Source: Pyrodictiaceae archaeon
GTDB taxonomy: Archaea; Thermoproteota; Thermoprotei_A; Sulfolobales; Pyrodictiaceae
DNA length: 64,000 bases
Reading direction: 5' to 3'
NCBI GenBank assembly: GCA_027036135.1
Contig: JALVSY010000007.1
Location: 376,880-440,879 of the forward strand
The number at the start of each line of letters is the position of its first letter. Position 1 is the stretch's first letter. Shown here piece after piece: positions 24,286 through 32,740 of this stretch. A model generated the notes under the pieces. That model did not search any database and was not told the origin of the DNA. It saw only the letters and a program-made list of their open reading frames with translations. Both the position numbers and the translations under genes were made by a program.

Positions 24286-24888
24286 TTAGAGCTCTATATT
24301 TGCGTGTTTTGCTCGAAGGTCTTTCTCACTTTTGCCGAGGCGGTGCATGAGCTCTACTGTGACTCCGTCGAGGAAAACCATTGCTGTGTCCTCAAATAGT
24401 GTCCCTAGGGGTGCTAGGGGCTCGTGTATACCGAGTATCTGTCTAGCAAAGTAATCTATATCGGGTGCAAGCTTCGTCCTTCCAGGTATTTCTACAACAA
24501 TGTCTGCTAGCTTGGCTAATGGGCTATCAATATAGCTTGTGATTGCTATTATCTTCGCTTTTACCTTCTTAGCCGCCTCCGCGGCTGTTACTATTAGCTG
24601 TGTGCGGCCCGAGCCAGATATAGCAACAACAACGTCGTTCTCACCTATACTGGGTGTAATAGTTTCACCGAGAACATAGACGTTAAACCCTAGGTGCATA
24701 AGCCTCATTGCAAAAGCTCTTCCAACGAGTCCACTTCTACCAGCACCCATGACAAGGACCTTGCGCCCATTCCTATACGCATCAACAAGAGTGTCAATCA
24801 TGGCTCTTACTTCATCGTCTTTAAGCCTCTCTATTACCTTGTCGATGAATATCACTATTTCCTTCATAGTCTTTTTGACATACTCCAT
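24286..24888 (-). CDS. hxlB: 6-phospho-3-hexuloisomerase (PHI)
   Basis: 200-residue SIS-domain protein. [20 protein letters not shown] and [11 protein letters not shown] are the two phosphosugar-binding loops, and the C-terminal [24 protein letters not shown] ending is typical of PHI. With a hexulose-phosphate synthase it supplies ribulose-5-phosphate from fructose-6-phosphate in archaea lacking the oxidative pentose pathway. No synthase gene lies nearby. ATG 24888. Confidence 0.88.
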   Translation of the reverse strand: MEYVKKTMKEIVIFIDKVIERLKDDEVRAMIDTLVDAYRNGRKVLVMGAGRSGLVGRAFAMRLMHLGFNVYVLGETITPSIGENDVVVAISGSGRTQLIVTAAEAAKKVKAKIIAITSYIDSPLAKLADIVVEIPGRTKLAPDIDYFARQILGIHEPLAPLGTLFEDTAMVFLDGVTVELMHRLGKSEKDLRAKHANIEL

Positions 24889-25099
24889 TAATAGCCCCCC
24901 ACAAGCTCCTCCATCATATGGCTCCCAGTAGTCAATAAATTATTTTCACTGCCAGATGGTAAGACGAGCAATGGTATCTGCGTCAACTTTTTATCCAGTA
25001 GGGATCATCAAGCGATGCAATGGCTATAGCAGTGTGGCACCCCCAAAGAAGCAAGGTACTTGGAGCTCGGAATGAAGGGAAAAGGAAGGGTGGTTAGTT

Positions 25100-28072
25100 A
25101 TTGCTTCGTCACCAGTTACTAGAAAAGAACCCATTAATGAGTACGCAAAATACCTCTTCGAAGTAGCGCAGAAATGGCAAAAGGCCTGGAGAGAAGCAAG
25201 GATACTTGAAGCAGACATAGATGAGACTAGGCCCAAATTCTTCCTAACAGCGGCCTTCCCATACCCTAATAGCCCGCTACACCTTGGACACGGAAGAACA
25301 TATACAATAACTGATGCATACGCCCGCTATCTAAGAATGAAGGGATACAATGTATTATTCCCAATGGGATTCCATTACACTGGCACGCCAATCCTAACAA
25401 TGGCTGAGCAAATAGCCGCTGGAGACCGGGAGCTAATAGACCTCATGATAAATGTTTATGATGTACCGCCAGAGGATATTGAGAAGCTAAAAGACCCGTT
25501 ATCGCTTGCTAGGTACTTCCATAATGATGCAAAAACAGCTATGAGTGAGATGGGTTATAGCATCGATTGGCGAAGAGAGTTCACTACAATAGATCCCGAA
25601 TTTAAGCGCTTCATTATCTGGCAGTTTACGAAGCTTAAGGAAAAAGGCCTACTAACCAAGGGCACTCACCCTGTTGGTTGGTGCCCGCGACACAATATGC
25701 CAGTCGGGATGCATGATACCAAGGGCGATGTTGAGCCAGAGATAGGGGAGTTTACTCTAATACTATTCCAACTAGATGACTCAAGTTACCTACCCGCCGC
25801 AACACTACGCCCGGAGACAGTCTTTGGAGTCACTAATATATGGGTAAACCCGGAGGCAGAGTACGTCTTTGTCGAGATAGATGGCAAGAAATACGTTGTA
25901 AGCAAACGTGCAGCTTTCAAGCTAAGGTTCCAGAGGGATAACGTAAAGGAAGGCAAGATAATTAAAGGAAGCGACTTGATAGGAAAACAAGTACTTAATC
26001 CGGCAACTGGTGAGAAGGTACCGATACTCCCAGCAAAATTCGTTGACCCTGACACGGCTACAGGTGTTGTAATGAGTGTACCTGCTCACGCACCCTACGA
26101 CTACGTAGCTCTTAAGGAGTTACTTGAGAAAAATAAAGAATTGTTAGAAAAACTTGGAATAGACGCAACGAGGCTTTCACCAATTCCCCTCATACGTGTT
26201 CCGGGTTATAGCGAGATACCCGCAAAAGATATCGTTGAGAAGATGGGAGTAAAGAGCCAGCTCGATACAAGACTCCTGGATGAGGCAACTAAGAAGCTCT
26301 ATAGCGATGAATTCAACAAGGGTGTTATGAGGGAAGATATAGTAAATAGAGTGTACCGGGATGTACCTGAACAATATAGGAAGTTTATAGTAGCAGCAAT
26401 AAAGTCGTGGATAGTTGGTCGCTCCGTGAAGGAAGCGAGGGATGCTACAACTAGCTGGTTAAATGCACTCGGCTACGCGGATAAGATGTACGAGATACTC
26501 AATAAGCCTGTCTATTGCCGCTGCGGGACAGAGATAGTAGTAAAGGTGCTAAAGGACCAGTGGTTCATAAACTATGGCGATAAGGAGTGGAAGGCAAAGG
26601 TTCTAGAACTACTAGGCAGCATGAGAATTGTTCCGGAGATAATGAGAGAAGAATTCATCAAGGTAATTGATTGGTTGCATGAACGCGCAGCAGCCCGTAC
26701 AAGGGGCCTCGGTACAGAGCTACCCTGGGCTAAGGGATGGATAATAGAGAGTTTAAGCGATTCAACAATATACATGGCATTCTATACCGTTATACATAAG
26801 ATAAGAGCCTATGATCTCAAGCCCGAGCAACTATCAATAGAGTTCTGGGACTATGTGCTCCTAGGTAGAGGCGATCCAAGGAAAGTATCAAAGGAGACTG
26901 GTATACCACTAGGAATCCTCGAAGAATTGCGCAGAGAATTTGACTACTGGTATCCACTAGACTCAAGACATAGTGGCCGCGACCTAGTACCCAACCATCT
27001 AACATTCTTCCTATTCAACCACGCAGCTATATTTCCGAAGGAGAAGTGGCCTCGGCAAATAGTAGTAAATGGCTTCGTGTTACTAGAAGGAAAGAAGATG
27101 AGCAAGAGCCTACGAAACATAGTGCCGCTAAGGAGAGCACTAAGAGTATATGGTGTCGACACTGTTAGGGCGACTCTCCTAGCAGCTGCGGAGATTCTAC
27201 AAGACGCTAACTTCACAGAGGACCTAGCAAAGAGTGTAATGTCGCAACTAAGGAAAATAGAGGATATAGTGGCTAGAGTCCAAGAAGCTGATACAGAAAC
27301 AAAGCTCATAGATAGATGGTTGCTGAGCAGATTACAGAGCCACATAAACCACGTTAGCAAGTCTTTCGATGAGCTAAGAATCAGGGCTGCGACCATAAGG
27401 GTGCTCTACGAGATGGAGAACGATGCTGAGAAATATCTCGAGATACGCGGGCACCCGGGACCTGCACTTAAGGAATACGTATCCGCGTGGATAAAGATGC
27501 TAACTCCAATAGCGCCTCACTTGGCTGAAGAGCTCTGGCACAAGCTAGGCAATAAGACGTTCGTCTCGCTGGAGCACTGGCCTGTAGCTGATAAGTCTAG
27601 GATAGATGATATCGCGGAACTCACAGTAGCATATATCAACAAAGTGATAGATGATATAAAGTCTATACTACGTGTATACAAGGGTACGGCATCCAAAGCA
27701 TTAATTATAACAGCTAGGCCGAGTGACTGGGTATACGCATCAATAACTGCTTCTATGATTTTAGAGAAGAGGCAGCTCCGTGATATAATACGCGAATTGA
27801 TAGCTAAAGGGGTACCCGGTGCAACAGCAGCTAAACTAGCGAAGAGGCTATATGAACATCTAAGAGGATTAGACGAGGAAGCGTTAAGAAAAATAGCGTC
27901 AGTTAAAGAATTCAATGAAAAGGAGGTTCTTGAAGAATTCAAGGAATATGTAGCAAGAAAGACTGGTATCCGTGAAATAAAAGTCGTTATCGTTGATGAG
28001 GCGCCGTTGAGTGCTCCACGCCAAAAGATAGAAGCGGCAATACCATCACGTCCAGCAATTATCATAGAATAG
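25100..28072 (+). CDS. leuS: Leucyl-tRNA synthetase, apparently with a non-standard start codon
   Basis: Class I synthetase. The HIGH motif appears as HLGHG in FPYPNSPLHLGHGRTYT (~25255-25305), and KMSKS as EGKKMSKSLRN (~27085-27115). The CP1 editing domain and the long archaeal C-terminus are present. The first ATG in frame (25337) lies after the HIGH motif and cannot be the start. The frame is open back to 25076, yet contains no ATG, GTG or TTG before 25337. ATT at 25100, following GGAAGGGTGGT, gives an N-terminus (IASSPVTRKEPINEYAKYL) of normal length. Confidence 0.88.
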   Translation: MASSPVTRKEPINEYAKYLFEVAQKWQKAWREARILEADIDETRPKFFLTAAFPYPNSPLHLGHGRTYTITDAYARYLRMKGYNVLFPMGFHYTGTPILTMAEQIAAGDRELIDLMINVYDVPPEDIEKLKDPLSLARYFHNDAKTAMSEMGYSIDWRREFTTIDPEFKRFIIWQFTKLKEKGLLTKGTHPVGWCPRHNMPVGMHDTKGDVEPEIGEFTLILFQLDDSSYLPAATLRPETVFGVTNIWVNPEAEYVFVEIDGKKYVVSKRAAFKLRFQRDNVKEGKIIKGSDLIGKQVLNPATGEKVPILPAKFVDPDTATGVVMSVPAHAPYDYVALKELLEKNKELLEKLGIDATRLSPIPLIRVPGYSEIPAKDIVEKMGVKSQLDTRLLDEATKKLYSDEFNKGVMREDIVNRVYRDVPEQYRKFIVAAIKSWIVGRSVKEARDATTSWLNALGYADKMYEILNKPVYCRCGTEIVVKVLKDQWFINYGDKEWKAKVLELLGSMRIVPEIMREEFIKVIDWLHERAAARTRGLGTELPWAKGWIIESLSDSTIYMAFYTVIHKIRAYDLKPEQLSIEFWDYVLLGRGDPRKVSKETGIPLGILEELRREFDYWYPLDSRHSGRDLVPNHLTFFLFNHAAIFPKEKWPRQIVVNGFVLLEGKKMSKSLRNIVPLRRALRVYGVDTVRATLLAAAEILQDANFTEDLAKSVMSQLRKIEDIVARVQEADTETKLIDRWLLSRLQSHINHVSKSFDELRIRAATIRVLYEMENDAEKYLEIRGHPGPALKEYVSAWIKMLTPIAPHLAEELWHKLGNKTFVSLEHWPVADKSRIDDIAELTVAYINKVIDDIKSILRVYKGTASKALIITARPSDWVYASITASMILEKRQLRDIIRELIAKGVPGATAAKLAKRLYEHLRGLDEEALRKIASVKEFNEKEVLEEFKEYVARKTGIREIKVVIVDEAPLSAPRQKIEAAIPSRPAIIIE

Positions 28073-28702
28073 CTATAGTTCGTGAATACGTATTTTCTTA
28101 TTCTTAACATCTATATCTATACAGCCTTTTTCTGACAAGCTAGCTATAATCTCCCGTGCCCTAGTTTTTGGTATTCCTAAGTCTATTGATAAAGCCTCAA
28201 TAGCCTCTCTAAGCAGTATTTCACCTAGCCCAAAGTATTTCTTAAGAATTTCAAGAGCAGTTATGTCTTTACAAGGACTAGGAGATCTTATGATATTATA
28301 ATTATTATCTATCGTTACATATTCCCTAAGAGTAGTATTGTTTAAATGAATCAGTAAAAGATATGTGCCCTGAGAAGCTCTTTTAACATCTACTTTTTCT
28401 AATCCACAGCTCCTATAATTTCTTATAATGGTGCCAGCTGCCAGTATGAGCCCCTCTGTGCACGTTCCCGGGCACCATAATAATGCATAGTTATTCTCGT
28501 TGTAGCATTCTTTGCAACTTTTGACTATTTCCTCGTTTAGTACGCTTAAAGCAATTCCTCTTAACGTGTCATAGGCGCAGATGGTAAAGTCCCTGAAAAT
28601 GCTAGCTGCGTACTTGGCAAGAGCTAGCGCTAGTCGTTGAGGAGACTTGGGCATGTATAGCCTGTGTCGCTTATCTAGAACCGAGAGAATCAGTGGTTTC
28701 AT
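28073..28702 (-). CDS. Hypothetical protein with C-terminal winged helix
   Basis: 209 residues. An N-terminal alpha/beta part with several Cys (CKECYNENNY, WCPGTCTEG) is followed by a C-terminal winged helix (ILLREAIEALSIDLGIPKTR, EIIASLSEKGCIDIDVKNKK). The stop codon abuts the leuS stop with no gap. A guide RNA on the same strand lies 33-90 bp before its start. Function unknown. Confidence 0.55.
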   Translation of the reverse strand: MKPLILSVLDKRHRLYMPKSPQRLALALAKYAASIFRDFTICAYDTLRGIALSVLNEEIVKSCKECYNENNYALLWCPGTCTEGLILAAGTIIRNYRSCGLEKVDVKRASQGTYLLLIHLNNTTLREYVTIDNNYNIIRSPSPCKDITALEILKKYFGLGEILLREAIEALSIDLGIPKTRAREIIASLSEKGCIDIDVKNKKIRIHEL

Positions 28703-28734
28703 TCCTATCCCCGTGCCATACCATACTCGGGGCC

Positions 28735-28791
28735 GGGATCAGCGTAGCTCAGCTTCCTCACCGCTCAGCGTTCGTTCCCTCGTCATATCCC
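28735..28791 (-). ncRNA. Compact C/D box guide RNA
   Basis: On the minus strand: stem GGGA, one free T, box C ATGACGA (28786-28780), 11-nt guide GGGAACGAACG, D' CTGA (28768-28765), 3-nt spacer, C' GTGAGGA (28761-28755), 12-nt guide AGCTGAGCTACG, box D CTGA (28742-28739), stem TCCC. The outer stem and all spacings fit the archaeal type. The D guide is complementary to CGTAGCTCAGCT, wording typical of tRNA positions ~6-17, so a tRNA target is possible. Confidence 0.75.
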
Positions 28792-28870
28792 AGCCAAATA
28801 AATAATCAAGTACTGGTATAACTTCATAAATTCAGCGCGGTGCACTAGGTTAGAAGCAACGCTGTTCCAA

Positions 28871-28946
28871 TTATCGTGATGAATAAGAGGGTCTCTGATT
28901 CATCGAGTAATGGGGTAGTGATGAGCGCCGGATAATGCTGATACAA
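28871..28946 (+). ncRNA. C/D box guide RNA, 23S helix 69 target
   Basis: Box C GTGATGA (28876-28882), 12-nt guide ATAAGAGGGTCT, D' CTGA (28895-28898), 19-nt spacer, C' GTGATGA (28918-28924), 13-nt guide GCGCCGGATAATG, box D CTGA (28938-28941). All four boxes are perfect. The D' guide is complementary over 10 nt to GACCCTCTTA, the 3' strand of helix 69 in archaeal 23S rRNA as I remember it. The spacer is longer than usual. Confidence 0.85.
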
Positions 28947-29021
28947 ATCCTGGGCGTGCCTCATATATGTCTTGATACTATACGCTTTTAATTAACCTAT
29001 GGTTTTATGCTGTTTTAGAAT

Positions 29022-29087
29022 GGAGGCCTCGCAACAGCTCCGTAGGGAGCAGGATGAGCGGGGCCGGGACGTATTCACCGCGCCTCC
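29022..29087 (+). ncRNA. GC-rich structured element B with 16S-antisense segment
   Basis: The ends pair perfectly (GGAGGC 29022-29027 with GCCTCC 29082-29087). Inside is a hairpin GCTCC/GGAGC (29037-29050), then GATGAGCGGGGCC (29053-29065), then GGGACGTATTCACCGCG (29066-29082). The last segment is complementary over 17 nt to the 16S sequence before the decoding helix as I recall it for Desulfurococcales. A TATA-like TTTTAATTAA at 28986-28995 lies about 27 nt upstream. The core and the 11-mer recur at 3006-3062. No box D. Confidence 0.5.
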
Positions 29088-29111
29088 TATCCTCTTCGTT
29101 TTCATCAAACG

Positions 29112-29837
29112 ATGAAAAAGGGATGGTGGGCTCTAGTGTTGACGATAATGGCTACATCGGATGTTCATAGTCCGAGATTCTTGTTGCATTACATGGGCGC
29201 TTTGAGTAAGCATCGTGAAGAATGTAATAGAGTTGAACTTGTGCTTTGGGCCGGAGATATGGTTGAGAAAGGCAATGTTGGGGCCCTTAGGAGCGTTTTA
29301 GAAGCAACCAAACGTATTTGTAATCGGGCTAGAATAGTAGCAGTATTCGGCAACGAGGAGTTCATGGATAGGGAGCACGAGTTTGTTAAAAGTTATCCTG
29401 AGATAGTCTGGCTTAATGACAGTTACTATATTTTTGTCTCGTCAAAGGGCGAGGAGATAGCAATATATGGTACAAGGGGCTCATTAGACAGACCGACAAG
29501 GTGGCAGCGAAAACACATACCGGGTATTGAAAGAATTTATAAAGAGCGTGTAGAGAGGCTTAGAAAAATAGTCAAGGAGCTGAAAAAGAACTATGATAAA
29601 GTTGTAGTGCTCACGCACTATGCGCCAACCTATGTCACCCTAGAAGGCGAAGATAGAAGAATATGGCCCGAGGTTGGTAGCCTATTAATGGAGGCAGCCA
29701 TAAAAGAGGTAAAACCCGCAATCGTTATACACGGTCATGCTCATAACTCTAAGAGGCTTGAAGCGTATATTGACGGTGTGCGTGTGGTTAATGTTGCTTT
29801 TCCCGCGCGAAAAGACGTAGTGATACTAGGTCTCTAG
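29112..29837 (+). CDS. Calcineurin-like metallophosphoesterase
   Basis: 241 residues with the five metal motifs in order: SDVHS (~17-21), WAGDMVE, FGNEEF, LTHYAP and IHGHAHNS. The family hydrolyses phosphoesters using two metal ions. Substrate is not predictable. The start at 29112 adds 13 residues of low conservation before MATSDVHS; ATG 29151 may be the true start. Its stop codon overlaps the first bases of a guide RNA. Confidence 0.85.
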   Translation: MKKGWWALVLTIMATSDVHSPRFLLHYMGALSKHREECNRVELVLWAGDMVEKGNVGALRSVLEATKRICNRARIVAVFGNEEFMDREHEFVKSYPEIVWLNDSYYIFVSSKGEEIAIYGTRGSLDRPTRWQRKHIPGIERIYKERVERLRKIVKELKKNYDKVVVLTHYAPTYVTLEGEDRRIWPEVGSLLMEAAIKEVKPAIVIHGHAHNSKRLEAYIDGVRVVNVAFPARKDVVILGL

Positions 29838-29899
29838 CCGATGATACAGGGCCGCCTTTGCTGAAGACAATATGATGAATCTTTTACGGCGTTGAGGCT
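29836..29899 (+). ncRNA. C/D box guide RNA abutting the phosphoesterase stop codon
   Basis: Stem AGCC (29836-29839), one free G, box C ATGATAC (29841-29847), 13-nt guide, D' CTGA (29861-29864), 7-nt spacer, C' ATGATGA (29872-29878), 13-nt guide ATCTTTTACGGCG, box D TTGA (29892-29895), stem GGCT. Again A6 of box C and T1 of box D match each other. The D guide resembles the complement of 16S GCCGTAAACGAT (11 of 13). The 3' stem overlaps the 3' end of the opposite-strand guide RNA. Confidence 0.7.
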
Positions 29900-29957
29900 C
29901 AGACAGCCGCCACACCGTCATCGCTGCCTCATTGATGTCGGGATGGTCATCACAGCC
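29896..29957 (-). ncRNA. C/D box guide RNA, convergent with its neighbour
   Basis: On the minus strand: stem GGC, one free T, box C GTGATGA (29953-29947), 14-nt guide CCATCCCGACATCA, D' ATGA (29932-29929), 5-nt spacer, C' CGATGA (29923-29918), 15-nt guide CGGTGTGGCGGCTGT, box D CTGA (29902-29899), stem GCC. The D' guide contains the complement of GATGTCGG, found in the 23S peptidyl-transferase loop, an 8-nt match only. Confidence 0.75.
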
Positions 29958-30038
29958 TAGGTACTTGTTAACTCTACTAAGACTAATTTAAGTCTCTGTG
30001 TCTACTTAGGTGCAGAAGTAAACTGGGTGGCGAGATAA

Positions 30039-30800
30039 TTGACAATGATGATTGATATTCATAGTCATATACACGAGTTCGATGTTGAAGAGCTAAAGGC
30101 CTTACTCAATCAAGCAGAGAATATAGTCATAGTTGGTGTAGGCGACGATCTAGAAAGTTCTAAGAAAGTCATAGAGTTATCCAAGAATTATAATCAGATA
30201 GCACCATGTATTGGTCTTCATCCATGGAGTGTTAAGAGGAAAGAATCAATTAAGGAGGCTTTGCTAATAGTTAAGCTAGCGCTTGAGAACAATATAAAGT
30301 GTCTAGGAGAAGTAGGTCTTGACACGAAATTCGTGCCTCAGACGATAGAGCTGCAACGAGAGGTTTTCAAGGTATTTCTTGAAGCGGCGCGCGATCACGA
30401 TATGTTCCTTAACCTACATACAGCTGGGACCTGGGAGGAAGTATTCAATCTACTAGTTCGATACGATATAGGTGCAGCTAATTTCCACTGGTATACAGGG
30501 CCTAGAACATTACTCAAAGATATAGAGGCACATGGCTACACGATATCCATTAACCCGGCAGTAAAGATACAGAAAAAACATCAAGAAATAGTACAAGTAG
30601 CGCCGATCGAGATAATGCTTACAGAATCCGATTCACCTTATGAGTATAGAGGCTTAAGATTAACGCCATTAATGATAAGCGAAACACTGAGAATTATAGC
30701 AAATATCAAGGCGTTGGGGGTAGAAGAAACTGCTAAAAGTATTTGGGACAACTTTGTCAAAAAATACCTAAAATATTTTGATAATTGGCTAAAGCTTTAA
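30039..30800 (+). CDS. TatD-family metal-dependent hydrolase
   Basis: 253 residues. Metal ligands are in MIDIHSHIHEF at the N-terminus, CLGEVGLD (residues ~88-95), NLHTAG, and SDSPYEYRG near the end. The family includes nucleases and other hydrolases. GTG/ATG choice: the start with MTMMIDIHSH at 30039 is nearly minimal. A second, more divergent TatD-like protein is at 47457-48329. Confidence 0.8.
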   Translation: MTMMIDIHSHIHEFDVEELKALLNQAENIVIVGVGDDLESSKKVIELSKNYNQIAPCIGLHPWSVKRKESIKEALLIVKLALENNIKCLGEVGLDTKFVPQTIELQREVFKVFLEAARDHDMFLNLHTAGTWEEVFNLLVRYDIGAANFHWYTGPRTLLKDIEAHGYTISINPAVKIQKKHQEIVQVAPIEIMLTESDSPYEYRGLRLTPLMISETLRIIANIKALGVEETAKSIWDNFVKKYLKYFDNWLKL

Positions 30801-30806
30801 GAAAAA

Positions 30807-32633
30807 TTAGTCCTCCTTATGCTTGCCGTACAGTATCTCGTCGGGTACGATGCCTCTATAAGCTTCATAGTATATTGGTGTGCTTTTTAGTAGCTTTATG
30901 TTCCTAACATACTTGACATTGGGTCCTACGCCTTTGCCACCATACTTCTTCTTGTATTCTTCAAGCGGTATACCGTATTTCTTGATCACGTAGTCCCTAT
31001 AGAGATCATTTAGCACGTTGTATGCACAGAACGGCACTATTCTGCCATCTGGCATTAGGTAGTGGATGTTGCATCGCATAACTCTCTCAACATCGTAGTT
31101 ATACTGGTCCATGAAGTGCATGTTGCCCAGGAATAGTAGGCGGTAGTGTAGTTCGCCTAGCGCCTCGTAGTTGCGCTTTATAAATACGTTAACTAGTAGC
31201 TTGGTTATATTGAGGTCTCTTGGTATTTTCTCCTTTATAGTAAACTTTGGTAGGTCTTTGACTATGGATGCAAGCCTAAGCGTTTTTCTAAACCTAGCAC
31301 CAAAGCTTTCTGCATCCTTTCTAAGCTCTTGTGTCTTCTGATCCATGTACTCTATGAAGCCCTCAACATCGAAGAACTCTGTTATGGGTATGAATTTCTT
31401 GGGTAGACCATCAGCTCCCCGCTCAACAAAGACATAGGTCGCTGAGCCACATGCGGGATGGTTACCCATACACACTTTAAGCTCGCCACTCACAGCTTCA
31501 AGGAAATAAGCGAACTTGGCGGCCACAGGTATAGGGAACCACGCATCCATGGGTATTTGGCCGTCCGTTTGCTCTTCCACCCATTTCAGGACATCCGGTA
31601 TGGTTACTCTATACTTTCTTCTCTCATCTCGTTTCATCCTACCAGTAAGGCTCACTGGCTGGAAGTTTACACCTCTCACAACATCTATGTGCTTTGCTGC
31701 AAACTTTACTATAGCTCCCAGTTCCTGGTCATTTATAGTCTTGATAACCGTTGGTACTAGTACAACGCTGGTCATCCCCGCTTTACGAAATACCTCGAGT
31801 GTGTATGGGGCCTCCCAGTGATTCTTTGGATTCGCCCTAGGTGTCACGCCGTCAAAACTCATGTAGACGGTGTTTACTCCCGCCTCTCTGAGAACCCGTG
31901 CATATTCGACAGCAGCCTCCGGGCTTTTCTCGAACCATAGTCTCGCAAAGGTTATCCCATGCGTATTAAGCTGTATATGTGTCACACCCTCCTCCTTTAG
32001 CATCTTTATTATCTCCGGCAAATCCTCCCTAAGCGTCGGCTCTCCACCAGTTATCTGGACAGCCATTGAGACTCCTTGCTTCTTATACTGACGAATCATC
32101 TTTCTAATCTCTTCAAGACTAGGCTCGTACACATAGCCCATTTTCTCTGCGTAGAAAAAGCAGTACCAACACGACAGGTCACAACGATTAGTCACGACAA
32201 GATTTGCCAAAGCTGTGTGATTCTTATGCATTGGGCAAAGTCCACAGTTAAACGGGCAAGGCGCCTTAAGCTTTACATAGGGTACTACTCCAACTCCTTC
32301 CTCCTCGTACTTGAAGAAACGATGATATGTTCTTGCATCACCAAAATATAGTTCCTCAATCTCGCCGTGCTCCGGGCATACCTTCCTTATATAGACCTTA
32401 TTGTCTCTCTCAAATATTATCGCTGGTAATAACCTAAGACAGTATGGGCAAATGCTAGTAGTATATGCTATGAATTTTTCGCCTTCTTTGAGCTTCGGTA
32501 TCGGTCCTCCTATCTTTATTTCTCTCCCAGCAATTCTTATCGTCTTAGTCTTTGGGTCATATGTGCCTGGCGCTTCTAGTACCACATTCCCGTCGGTACT
32601 AGAGATTATTCTCTTAGCGTGAGTACTCGCCAA
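30807..32633 (-). CDS. tes: Tetraether lipid synthase (Tes) family radical SAM protein
   Basis: 608 residues. The N-terminal Cys module is ICPYCLRLLP ... VCPEHGEIEEL. It is followed by KAPCPFNCGLCPMHKNHTA and the radical SAM motif CDLSCWYC (residues ~150-157) in VVTNRCDLSCWYCFF. Further clusters are CMGNHPACG and CNIHYLMPDGRIVPFCAYN. This layout is that of Tes, which joins two C20 archaeol chains end-to-end into membrane-spanning tetraethers. It fits a hyperthermophile with monolayer membranes. It is a lone gene; the two downstream radical SAM genes are separate units. Confidence 0.85.
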   Translation of the reverse strand: MASTHAKRIISSTDGNVVLEAPGTYDPKTKTIRIAGREIKIGGPIPKLKEGEKFIAYTTSICPYCLRLLPAIIFERDNKVYIRKVCPEHGEIEELYFGDARTYHRFFKYEEEGVGVVPYVKLKAPCPFNCGLCPMHKNHTALANLVVTNRCDLSCWYCFFYAEKMGYVYEPSLEEIRKMIRQYKKQGVSMAVQITGGEPTLREDLPEIIKMLKEEGVTHIQLNTHGITFARLWFEKSPEAAVEYARVLREAGVNTVYMSFDGVTPRANPKNHWEAPYTLEVFRKAGMTSVVLVPTVIKTINDQELGAIVKFAAKHIDVVRGVNFQPVSLTGRMKRDERRKYRVTIPDVLKWVEEQTDGQIPMDAWFPIPVAAKFAYFLEAVSGELKVCMGNHPACGSATYVFVERGADGLPKKFIPITEFFDVEGFIEYMDQKTQELRKDAESFGARFRKTLRLASIVKDLPKFTIKEKIPRDLNITKLLVNVFIKRNYEALGELHYRLLFLGNMHFMDQYNYDVERVMRCNIHYLMPDGRIVPFCAYNVLNDLYRDYVIKKYGIPLEEYKKKYGGKGVGPNVKYVRNIKLLKSTPIYYEAYRGIVPDEILYGKHKED

Positions 32634-32740
32634 CGGCGAATCCCTCTAACTACCTAACCCTAAAATAATAGGTGCTTTTTCACGCCCATTTAAATAGTAC
32701 AGTTCATAATGCTATCTCTACTCTTTAACACAATCGGGGG

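Noticed and set aside
24997-25045. ATCATCA plus nearby TTGATGA on the minus strand, possible C/D RNA in the leuS leader
   Set aside because: Only one C-type box and no properly spaced pair of D boxes.
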